DNA from: Panorpa germanica
Taxonomy: Eukaryota; Arthropoda; Insecta; Mecoptera; Panorpidae
Assembly (NCBI GenBank): GCA_963678705.1
Contig: OY783218.1
Location: 10,302,152 to 10,366,151, forward strand
Reading direction: 5' to 3'
DNA: 64,000 nt
Shown here piece after piece: positions 27,901-38,913 of the stretch. Numbering within the stretch: position 1 is the stretch's first letter; each line of letters opens with the position of its first letter. Made by a program: the position numbers and the translations under genes. A model generated the notes under the pieces. That model was not told the DNA's origin. It worked only from the letters and a program-made list of their open reading frames with translations, and searched no databases.

Positions 27901-30900
27901 CTACTATATAAACAGCATTACTAAATTTTTGCAAATTAACACTTAAAATCATTTAACGTATGAACATTGACATACATATTGTTAGATACTATAAAAATGA
28001 TATAAGTATGCCATCTCAGTTGAACTTTGTTGTGTAATAAAGATGGCAATAGATTTGAGGAGTAGATATTTCAGTAAGTCCTTTAAATAATTAAAAATAC
28101 ATGCATAACTATTTCAATTGATTAATATATTCTGTAATATTATATCTATTTCAAAAATAATTATATAATTGAGGTCCTAATATTTTAAAACAATATTTAC
28201 GCTCCAAATCTGACTGTTAAGTTTTTGAGAAAAAAGTATATTTCTTTTGTTGGGGTTTGAGTCTTTGGTGAAATTACGAATCTATAGATTGCAGGTAAAA
28301 TTCCAATAATCTTATGGTCAAGCAGTCTAACAAAAGAACCTTATTTAAATGAATATCTTCCTAAATCCAGCTACATTATTCAAGTAAGTACAATATTAAT
28401 TTCATCAATATAACATTCCAGTAAACAATTTGGTGAAGTTCGAGTCACTCGTACAATTCTATTCTAACGCTTTACAAGTTCTCTACCTGTCACAGATTTT
28501 GTGTTAGTTATTCTTTCTAGTATTCTATATTTTTCCAACATCATTCATTAAGTATTTCTGTTTCTTTCCCACATGGATATATTTTTTTTAAGTTCACTTT
28601 CATCTCATTTATTCCAAAGTGAGAGAGAAACGAGATGCGTTAGACAAGTAAAATATATTTTTCACCGTTACACTTGTATACTTGTATAATATTTCGTTCA
28701 GTGCAGATGTTTAAAGTATATGCTATCCTTTTTCAACAAATTTTTCTTTAATGGTAATAGACAGACGCTATCTCCCTCAATCCCCGAATATAATGTATAT
28801 AAACGAAGATAGCATCTAGCGATGGTAAGACAGAGGTTTTAAACCTAACGCAGACCTGCTGATCGTGGATTTTTGAATCACCAAAACAATGTAAAAAACT
28901 AATATAACGAGTATTGTTGCAGATGAATAATATTCATTAAAAAAATCACGATCCGTACTAAAGATTACATCTATTTATTTCTTCATTTAAATATTTATAT
29001 TTTGCAGACTCTAAAAAGTAGAATTCCATTAAGTTTTATACCCCTGATAGTGTCAAGTTTATAACTCCGGTCATAAATCATAAACCGACTCCGCTTTTAA
29101 TTCAGCAGTGAACCGTCGTTGCAATGTCTATAGCTCATAAAAAGGGCCTTTCCTATGATCGACTGAATAGAAAACGAACACGTTCCAGACAAAAAATTCA
29201 TGATATGTAATAGAAATTAAGTAGAATTTACTCCAAAATGTTTACTGGGATATTACAATAATATAAAATAACTGTCTTCATTGTATAGGTACGTAACGGG
29301 ATAAATAATGAACCAGTTCAAAAATTATTACAAAAGGAGTATCATGTAATAATATCCGACCAGGACACTTTAGATCTTGACAGTGGTATAGGTGATTGGA
29401 ACTCGAATCTTAAGAAAACTGGATCAAAATTTTTAGCATGTCAACGCATTTACGAAAGTAGTCTTCAGAAAAATAATAACCATAATCACTTTATTTTAGG
29501 TATTTGGTTTGTATAAAATTATTTGAATTTCAACTGTTATTTCAATATTTGCAATGAAAGAGTTGCGTTTAAGACACGGTTGTAATGGGCTTGTGTCCTC
29601 ATTTTTTAGAGGTCGATTTTCAATTGTTGATTGAAATTGATGTTAATAAATGTGTAATGGCGTGTCTATTTTATTAAATATCTAAATGCTGACGGAGATA
29701 TAGCAATTAAAAGTTTGAATTGTAGTTTTAGCGCTAGAAATGGTCGACCATATTTGTATGACGTGAAATGCATTTTAACGTCAGTTATTTGTTGAGTAGG
29801 TCAGTGCTGTGGTAATGTTCTGTAGCTGTTGGTAGTCAAATCAAAGAATAATAAGTTTTTATTTTATTTAACCCTGCTAAGGAAGACATAATATTGAAAT
29901 TTTATTGTTCCTTGAAACAGCTGTAAATAATATTTGATATTTTGATATATAAATACATATAGCAGAGATTTATGAGCTGTAAGGTTGGTAACGTGTAAAC
30001 TTGCCAGAGTTCTATCTTGAATAACGCTCTGTTGTATAAAAGAGATAGCAACTAGCGGCTGTGATGTCACATGCATTTGGAATGTTGTCCAACGTTGAAT
30101 CGCTTTAACAATTAAAGAGAAAAAATGGCTTTTTTAATTGTTAATATCTCCTGAAATATAAGGAGTTATTAAAAAATAATTGGACATTTGAGGTTCTAGT
30201 AACCCACTTTATCAATATATAGTACACTTTTATAGAAATTGAGACATAGGACACAAGCCCATTGTAGGGCTAGCAATGAGATTGATATTTTCTTGATGGT
30301 GTGATGAACAAGAAAGTAATATATACATTATAAAAGTGCGTTATAAATGTTACAAAGAAATAACTATTAATAATTTTTAATAATAGTCCAACGGTACAAT
30401 AATGTGCTGCATAATTATGTTATATATTTAACTATTTGTTAAATAAATAAAATTATGTAAGTAAGCGTAATAGATATATGTATTCAAGTTTAGTTGAACA
30501 AAGATGTGTGACAGTTAGAAAGGAACTTAATCAAATAAGGTTGTATAATATAGTGAAATTTTAAATTTTAATTTTTATAGGTGGTGAAGCAACACTTTGG
30601 TCGAAATACAGTGGTGAAAATGTGCTCGACTTAAGACTTTGGCCAAGGGTAGCTGCACTGGGTGAAAGACTTTGGAAAGAACCCAAAAACAAATGGAGCG
30701 AAGCTCGAGATCGTTTATCCACACATAGGTAAATCTTTATCTATATAGACTGTATTCAGAAAACAACAACAGCATTCAGCAATTTCCATTATTCCTAATA
30801 TATATCTAGTTACAATTTTACTAAGAATTTGGCGATATCTATTTATTCAGTGCTTTAAGCGGCCACTATTCTCGCAGTTTCTTGAATTCTTAAGAGTTTC

Positions 30901-31190
30901 GTTAAAATAACGTGGTCTGACTAATAGATTAATAGATTTCTGATTAATAGAATATTAAGCAGAAAAAGTACAAAGCTTGAAGTAATACCAACTTTGTCCA
31001 AACAAAAAGAATCGTTAAAACAAACAAGAGGAAGGAATACATATCGTTCACCTAGATTGCTTTAATTTTAGTTGCTAATTTAATACACAATTTTCTTTTA
31101 AGGGATAGACTTCTGCAACAAGGTATTAAAGCAGATTGTATACTGCCACTGTGGTGCATACAAAATGAAGGACAGTGTGGTAACAAGTAA
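24962..31190 (+). CDS. Hexosaminidase paralogue 2, GH20 fold with degraded active site
   Basis: Thirteen exons: 24962-25020, 25130-25382, 25478-25580, 25666-25829, 26030-26138, 26206-26354, 26488-26660, 27078-27156, 27649-27783, 28288-28383, 29289-29499, 30581-30728, 31103-31190. They encode 588 residues with no stops or frameshifts. Exon boundaries and phases match gene 1, so it is a tandem duplicate. Residues needed for GH20 chemistry are changed: HWHITD becomes HWHISG (G246), DAPAH becomes DAPGN (N300), HMGGDE becomes HMGGSE (S362, with the acid/base Glu 363 kept), ALYLD becomes TLDLD, WSE becomes WSK, and the region holding the +1-site Trp ([10 protein letters not shown]) is replaced. The Arg of DTARN is Lys217. 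Frame, splice sites, signal peptide and cysteines are preserved, so a non-catalytic GlcNAc-glycan-binding or regulatory role is more likely than a plain pseudogene. That role is inference. Confidence 0.9.
27194..27526. mobile_element. M2-related element, decayed (B)
   Basis: Lies in intron 8 of hexosaminidase 2. It shares ACTTTGACATCATA, CTACAAATGGC, CACTTCACCTG and a CACCAAAATGTTTACTG right end with copies A and E. The left terminus is eroded. Confidence 0.5.
28417..29249. mobile_element. M2 TIR element, long form (C), 833 bp
   Basis: Begins CCAGTAAACAATTTGGTGAAG and ends CCAAAATGTTTACTGGG. Lies in intron 10 of hexosaminidase 2. The interior is shared with the reverse-oriented element at about 62520-63163, and its two flanks with the deleted derivative at 51822-52196. 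No transposase seen. Confidence 0.8.
29584..30263 (+). mobile_element. M1 MITE copy 7 (near full length)
   Basis: 680 bp in intron 11 of hexosaminidase 2, with both AATGGGCTTGTGTCCT-type termini and a hairpin-module remnant (TTGTATAAAAGAGATAGCAA). A good reference for the long subtype. Confidence 0.92.
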
Positions 31191-31261
31191 TTTGTTTTAT
31201 TTAAGTCTCTTATCTAAAATACTAACAATTACACAACTATTAATTCTAAAATATTCTTAAT

Positions 31262-32257
31262 ATTGGCGATATCTATTTATTCAGTGCATTAAGCGACCGC
31301 TATTCTTGCTGTTTCTAGAATTCTAAGGCCTGTCTCAGTATGGCACCGTATTTAAGCGAATTTCTGCCGGACGTATACGGGCTACTACGCTTTACCTATC
31401 CGAACCCTGTAAATGTAATGAGACCTCTCTGGTCCTCTCAGACTGCAAGCTACAAAGCCGTCCGAATACGGGCGAATTTTATCCAAGCGTTACCACTACT
31501 ACAACGATATCCTATCCGAACCTTTGTAAATGCAAACAGCCGCCTCAGACTGGAGGGGATACCTAAGATCGTTTGTTGTTACGTTGCAATACGGTTCAAA
31601 TGAGATCTATCGGCTTGTGGCGAGTATGTTCTGCATGCAGTTTATGTTTGTATTTCAGTGAATCATGGACACCGATACCGATACCGATACGATAGAACTA
31701 AATTTAAATTCACGACAACCAGAACTCAGATATATAATAAATGCTAAAGTCCCTTTAATACCAGTAGTGTATCGATAAAAATTAAAGTTAAAGTTTGCTC
31801 TCATAATAAATTATATTAGTGCTAAAGAACTCCAATACACCCCCTACAAAACACAAGTTAGTTATCTGACGACATAGGCGGTTTGCTTTGTAGCTCATCC
31901 AACCCGCCGATTTACGTCCGAATACGCCGTCGCTTAAATACAGTCCCATACTGAGACAGGCCTAAGAGTTTCAAAAAGATAACGTGGTCAGACTTATCTA
32001 CTTCCTGCTTAATATTCTATTAAGCAGAAAAAGTACAAAGCTTGAAGTAATACCAACTTTGTCCAAACAAAAAGTATCGTTTAGACAAACAAGAGGAAGG
32101 AATACATATCGTTCACCTAGATTTCTTTCATATTAGTTGCTAATTAATACACAATTTTCTTTTAAGGAATAGACTTCTGCAACATCGTGTGAAAGCAGAT
32201 TGTTTACAGTCACTGTGGTGCATACAAAATGAAGGACAGTGTGATGATAACAAGTAA
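31262..32257 (+). repeat. Tandem copy of the last exon and preceding intron of hexosaminidase 2
   Basis: The segment at about 30824-31190 is repeated at 31262-32257, split by a 636 bp MITE (31327-31962). The duplicated terminal exon is 32167-32257, preceded by TTTTCTTTTAAG as in the original. It reads RNRLLQHRVKADCLQS then [13 protein letters not shown] and a stop. Compared with exon 13 it has about eight amino-acid differences and one extra residue. It is open and in the same splice phase, so it could serve as an alternative last exon. No poly(A) signal was seen between the two exons. Confidence 0.85.
31327..31962. mobile_element. MITE with GGCCTGTCTCAGTATGG ends and TAA duplication
   Basis: The TIRs (about 17 bp) are nearly perfect complements, and TAA stands on both sides (31324-31326, 31963-31965). 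The uninterrupted duplicate at about 30885 shows the pre-insertion site. PIF/Harbinger-like. The interior has direct repeats around TATCCGAACC(C/T)TxGTAAATG. Encodes only an open stretch with no recognised domain. Confidence 0.8.
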
Positions 32258-33304
32258 TTTGTTTTATTTACACCCTATTGTTACTCAACTATTAATTCAT
32301 AAATATTCTATGAATATATTTATTCAAAGCACAACTTCCTTAATACATATTATTTCTTTTTTTAAGAAATGCCACTTTAGAGAAAAGGAAGAAGAATGCA
32401 GCTTCCACATCTTGGAGTTCTTTCACTATCATTAAAATGATAATGATTGTAATAGCATATTTGCTATTATCGTAAAAATATTCTGTGTTTGGTAAGATAC
32501 ATATATTACAGTCTCTAGTAATAGGTAAACAAATGAATTATCAAAACGAATTATTTATTATATTTTAATTAAATTACATTATTAACAAAAATTTCATAAA
32601 AAGCATACAAATCAATATTAAATCATGATAATGACTAAAATGCTTTTCACATAAATTATATTAAAATAATTTAATATGAGACTTATAATAATAAAGAAAT
32701 ATTTGTTCCAATAATACGTATTTGCATTATGATGAAATATTATTTTGTTTATTAGTAACAAAATATACATAAGATCTACTCGAAATAATAATTATATGTA
32801 ACATGTGATAAACTTATGCAAAGTAATTTTAAGTTTACATGTTTTAAATCAAGTTATAATGGAATATATTAACAAGCTAAATGCGTTTAATTATTTATAA
32901 TTAAGTTAAATTCTTCAATATTTATGAAAAATATATCATTACTTTTTTGTTTATAACTAGCCCTCTATAATTTTAAACTTTTTGTTAAATTCATTTTTGA
33001 ATTTATGGAATATTAGGGCACTGTCTAGAGTTTAAAAACAATAATTCAAAACTTGTTAAAAAGATGTTTCCATATTTCAGGAATCAGCCTTTAATATAAA
33101 CCTACAGTCTGCCAAATTGAAACCAGGAATTGTTATATAAGTAAAAGGTATTATGAATTACTTATGAATATTTAAGATAAATAATGCTATCGCCATTATT
33201 TTAATAAATAATTTAATTTTACATTGATGGTTTACTTAAAATAAAAGATACAATAAAATCTATAAACTATGAGTAGTCTTTCTTAAATCCAAGTTGTTTT
33301 TAAA
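32258..33304. other. Intergenic, very AT-rich
   Basis: Lies between the hexosaminidase 2 alternative last exon and the convergent TMEM50-like gene. It probably contains both 3' UTRs. No gene or transposon recognised. Confidence 0.5.
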
Positions 33305-34014
<710 letters not shown>

Positions 34015-34406
34015 TCTTAATTATTATTATTACAATATTTTTCACAGATTAAGTATAAAAATACAAATAAATACAAACAATATATAATGAAAATGACTAT
34101 TTTATTTTGACAATTGACAGAACAGTTCAAAATAAAGAAGAATACTAATACTGGAATTTAAGATTCGTTTAGTCTGTGTTCAAAATGGACGACAGAATTG
34201 ACAGCTAACTACCTTTTTACTTTTTTTCAATTTATTTCTGCTTCTCTCAGCTTCTCTACAATTACTGATTCTAATTATCTCTGTATCAATCTGTACCTTT
34301 GATCCCTGTTACTGTTTGGTTACTGATAGTTTTCTATATCTGAGTAAACATCGTCTTAAAAATATTAAAATCATTTTATTGTTATTGTAGAAGTCCGGTC
34401 ATAAAA
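34015..34406. promoter_or_regulatory. Likely bidirectional promoter, TMEM50-like / ALG14
   Basis: 392 bp separates the two divergent start codons. No TATA box is obvious in the expected positions, as is common for housekeeping divergent pairs. Inferred from gene arrangement only. Confidence 0.5.
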
Positions 34407-35081
34407 ATGATGTGTATGTATTTGATAACGGGTTCATTAATATTCTTGTTTTTCTTTAATAATAGAATATTATACTTAACATATAAAATTATCAGAAGAA
34501 AACGATTTCGTAATATTAAGAAAAAAAGTAATCCCGATAAACCAGTGAAAACTATGATTTGTATTGGATCAGGTGGTCACACAACAGAAATGATGAAACT
34601 TGTGGAACATTTGAACCCTAAAACATATAATCCAAGAGTTTATGTGATGGCAAGTACAGATTTAACCAGTAAGACTAAAATTGTATCTACTGAATTTAAA
34701 TTTAATGTATCAGATGATCATGATTACAAAATAGTACGTATTCCAAGAAGTAGAAGAGTACACCAAAGCTACATAAGTTCTATTTTTACAACATTAATTG
34801 CAATTTTTGCTTCCATCCCTGTTGTGATAACTAATAAACCAGATCTAATTCTTTGTAATGGACCTGGCACTTGTGTGCCTATTTGTATAATAGCTTTCTT
34901 GAGTAAAGCTTTTTTTATTAATAGAAATGTAAAAATTGTTTTTATTGAAAGTTTCTGCAGAGTTGAAACTATTTCATTAACTGGAAAAATATTAGGAATT
35001 TTTGCAGATGAAATTATTGTACAATGGAAACAATTGCAAAAAGTTTGTACGAGAGCAGAATGTTTTGGAAGACTAACTTAA
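34407..35081 (+). CDS. ALG14: ALG14, UDP-GlcNAc transferase membrane subunit
   Basis: Intronless, 224 residues. A hydrophobic helix (about residues 5-25) anchors the protein in the ER membrane, followed by a basic stretch. The glycosyltransferase-B half-domain starts with CIGSGGHTTEM (residues 52-62) and includes RVYVMAST, IPRSRRVHQSY, LILCNGPGTCVPI and FIESFCRVETISLTG, all hallmarks of ALG14. The C-terminus ends in VQWKQL...FGRLT. ALG14 recruits the soluble catalytic partner ALG13 to the cytosolic face of the ER and forms the enzyme that adds the second GlcNAc to dolichol-PP-GlcNAc in N-glycan assembly. Met1, Met2 or Met4 could all start translation. An AATAAA overlaps the stop codon (35080-35085). 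Confidence 0.96.
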   Translation: MMCMYLITGSLIFLFFFNNRILYLTYKIIRRKRFRNIKKKSNPDKPVKTMICIGSGGHTTEMMKLVEHLNPKTYNPRVYVMASTDLTSKTKIVSTEFKFNVSDDHDYKIVRIPRSRRVHQSYISSIFTTLIAIFASIPVVITNKPDLILCNGPGTCVPICIIAFLSKAFFINRNVKIVFIESFCRVETISLTGKILGIFADEIIVQWKQLQKVCTRAECFGRLT

Positions 35082-35385
35082 TAAAATGTATTGTTAAATA
35101 AAAACAAGTTTAATTTTCAAGTTGTGATTTTAAAATAATTCATAAAAAACAATATTAATTAAAATAAATAAGAATGTACATGTATTTTCTATTAACAAGT
35201 ATTTTCTATGTCAATGTCAACAATTTAAAAATTAACATAATTAACACAACAGAAACAAAAATACTTTCTTCTTAGCATATTAAAAGTATATTGCTGTATT
35301 TATAAGTATATACTCGATAATTTCAACAGAATACATATTTGTTTTCATAAAATTATTATTAGTTTTTCAATACAGCAAATAATAC

Positions 35386-38232
35386 TTAATTTAATTTATT
35401 TGTGGAAATTAAGGCAATTGAAACAATGATTAAAAAAAGAAATGGTTGATTTTTAGTAGATATACTTCTTCCCAGGCCAGGTACTAGGAGATTTTCACCG
35501 GCCTCACCATCAGCACTGATTGTGCCTCCATTATTTTTAATGCCATCACCTAAAAAAAATGTTAAAAAATCATTTAGTATATGGGTAACTGATGTATATA
35601 AATAAACATAAATAATACGTTTCCCTCACCTTCATTACATAAATCTTCAGAGCATGATCTATAATATGTTTTAAAGGTAAAATCTTCTACTTCTGTATTT
35701 ATAAACTAAAAAGGAAAATACATTTCTTTAAAATTATAGTATTCATTTAATAATTGTTAATTGATATGATCGAATACCAAAATGTTTTTCTAAATACATG
35801 ACCACGTGGGGTACTATTATTATATATGTATTCTACAATAAGTTAGATAAATTATTTCCTAGTCTATTGCTTACTTGTATAGTAAAAACATTTACGATGC
35901 AAAATAATTTGATATATAACTAGAAATGTTAAATATACTAAAATAATAACTATAAGACTTATTCAATAAAATGAAAATATAACTAATAAGACTTATTTAA
36001 TAAAATACAGATTATCTTTGTAATAAGTATATATTAAAGGCTGTTATTTTTTTTAGTTTACTAAAAAATTATTTATTGTATTTTTTTTACTCACTCTAAT
36101 CCTTGAATAAACTATACATTTCTTTAGACAATTTATTAATATAAAATAGTGTTACAAAATATTTAGATTTCGATATACAGTAAAAATTTATCACTTACCA
36201 AGGGAGCGCTTTCGCAACCTCTTTGGAAGCTCACAAGTTTTCCTTTTGGGTCCTAAAAATATTAAGAAAATAGTTTAAATTGTCTAATAATATAATATGC
36301 TAATACAATCTGTAAAATAGTAATATAAATTCACTATACACATTTATGTAGCTTAAGCTTATTAAGATTTGATCTTAATTTTGTGTAGATTGTAAGAATA
36401 CAATATTTTACATAAAATTTTATTATCTACCCACTAAACACAAAATATGAATGTTACGTTATATCATGTAATGTTTATTAAAACAAAACCTAGGTTATAT
36501 TTAATCTAAAAGTCTTCTTTTATTATTTTATAGCTACTCTACAAACCATTAATCGTTGAAATGAACTCAAAATTGTATAATTCTTAAAAGAATCTTCAAT
36601 GGGCAAAAAAAATATTCTTCAAGCCGAAAAATAAACGTTGTATCTTAAATAAAATTGGTTACCTGTAATTGCAAACTTTAAATACACCTAACTGTGTTTA
36701 GCGCATATTTAATATTATTATTTAATGTTTAGGGGATTAGAAATGTGTTAGAAATGGTCCAATAAATTAGAAACAAATAATCTAATCAGAATTAGTAACA
36801 TAACTAATAAAATATACCTAAGATTATAATATTGTTTTTAATTAAGTTTAGTGTTACAACATTCCAAGTTATTTCGATAGGAATTATAATATTACAAGAT
36901 AAAATATTATTATAAATATATCTGTACATATTTCAAAATATAATACACACAAATTCTGCGACAGCTTACGAAGACACAATAATATATTCATTCAAAGCTG
37001 AATGCACACTATATATATAAACAGAAAATTAAGAAAATGTTAATAAATTAATTGTAAATAATTCAGTGTATTAATGTAAAATTACTTTTTGTTCAATAAA
37101 AATGTTCTGAACTTGAACTTTAAATATCTCCTTGATATTGTTCGTATTTTATTAACAGTAATAATAACATATTATTTTTGTTTGTATTTCATATTATTTT
37201 GTAGTGATTTTTAATAAATGTCTTCTGTAAAAATTATAGATTTTTATATGTATTGTGTCCTCATTTTTTAGTGGTCGATTTTTCAATTGAAATTGATGTT
37301 AATAAATGAGTATTGGCATGTCTATTTTATTAAATATCTAAATATTGACGGAGATATAGCAATTAAAAGTTTGAATTGTAGTTTTAGCGCTAGAAATGGT
37401 CGGCCATATTTGTATGACGTGAAATGCATTTTAACGTCAGTTATTTGTTGAGTAGGTCAGTGCTGTGGTAATGTTTTGTAGCTGTTGGTAGTCAAATAAT
37501 CAAGTCAAATCAAAGAATAATAAGTTTTTTTTATTTAATCCTGCTAAGGCAGACATAATATTGAAATTTGATTGTTCCTTGAAATAGCTGTAAATAATAT
37601 TTGATATTTTGATAAATAAATACATATAGCAGAGATTTATGATCTGTAAGGTTGGTAACCTTACACAAGGATTGTGATGTCACATGCACTTGGAATGTGT
37701 ACAACGTTGAATCCCTTTAATAATTAAAGAGACAAAATGACTTTTTTAATAGTTAATATCTCTTAACATACAAGGAGTTATTAAAAAATAATTGAACATT
37801 TGAGGTTCTAGTAACCAACTTTATCAATATATAGTACACTTTTATAGAAATTAAGACATAGGATACAAGCCCATTCATAATGTTCGGTTTTACCTGCAAT
37901 TCCTGACGCACAATTGTACAATATTTTTTAGAACAAGCAACTATATTCTGTCCAACAACGGAATGTGGGTCAGTGAGACAACTTTGATCAGTATCACTTC
38001 CGGCAATTGAGCAAGCGAAACAATCTAAAGCTGAAAATATATTGCAAATTTAAATATTTTTGTATATAAATATACATATTTTGATTACATTTCTGATAGC
38101 ATGAGTATAATAACTAATATTAAAACTTAATAATAACTTTTACTAACTATATGTAAATAATTATAACACCTTACCATTTATTTGGCCAACGTAATATATA
38201 AACGCACTTACAAATATAAATAATTTATACAT
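35386..38232 (-). CDS. Secreted Ly6/uPAR (three-finger) protein, probably GPI-anchored
   Basis: Five exons on the minus strand: 38232-38175, 38030-37894, 36252-36199, 35705-35630, 35549-35386, encoding 162 residues. A signal peptide of about 20 residues (MYKLFIFVSAFIYYVGQINA) leads into LDCFACS, the usual first strand of a Ly6 domain. Further cysteines follow in QSCLTD, VACSKKYC and GCESAP, and the domain closes with SCSEDLCNE, the Ly6 end signature (C-N). A Ser/Gly-rich linker then leads to a C-terminal hydrophobic stretch (FLFLIIVSIALIS), which fits a GPI-anchor signal. Insect Ly6 proteins act at cell surfaces, for example in septate junctions and in channel or receptor modulation. I cannot assign this one to a named member. 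Intron 2 contains M1 copy 8. Confidence 0.85.
37247..37875 (+). mobile_element. M1 MITE copy 8 (short subtype)
   Basis: Lies in intron 2 of the Ly6-type gene. The left terminus is eroded (TATTGTGTCCTC); the right end GATACAAGCCCATT has one change. It has the TTACACAAGGATTGTGATG junction in place of the hairpin module. Confidence 0.88.
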
Positions 38233-38913
38233 TTTGAATAACTTTCGTTAATAAATAGTTAAATTAAATAAATAAATAAGGACACTTTCGTTTGACACTG
38301 TTTAAAAAATACTTTTTGTTGAATTTCAAAATATCTATTAGCAATTTTATTAACAATTGTTCGTAATCTAATCACCTTTTGATTGATAATGATGACGCTA
38401 AATAAAAAAGATAACGTAATAAATTGTTTTAATGATTATCTTTAATTACTTCGAATCTTTGTCAATTACTTATAGAGAAAGAATTTATATCCGGTGAGAT
38501 TATTGTGGTTGCATTAAATTATTGGCAGGCGTATTTAATATTTAATTAAAATTGTCACGATTTTGTATGTTATTGTCATACAACTTACTTTATTTCATTA
38601 AATAATGAATTTCATTTTGTAATAACAACAATTTTAAGAAAGAATAACATCGTGCGTGTTACAAGGGTAGACTATACACACTACAAAGAAAAAAAACGAA
38701 TTAAGTAACAATCTTTAAATATTTTTTTATTTTCAATTTATAAAATAAATATATTAGTTAATTTTTCTTAAAATTAATTAGTTTCTAATCATAAATAGTG
38801 TACTACATATATCTTATAAGTAAGGGTGCTCTAAGCATAGTTAGTTATACGTTTACAATTATTTACGGTAACATAACTGTTACGTAATTGAAATGTTTGT
38901 GTTTACAGGGTAA
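38233..38913. other. Intergenic, no gene seen
   Basis: Holds the presumed promoter of the Ly6-type gene and the 3' UTR of the YLPP-repeat gene. No other feature recognised. Confidence 0.5.

Noticed and set aside
31340-31603. 87-codon ORF downstream of hexosaminidase 2
   Set aside because: It lies wholly inside the GGCC-ended MITE and has no recognisable domain.
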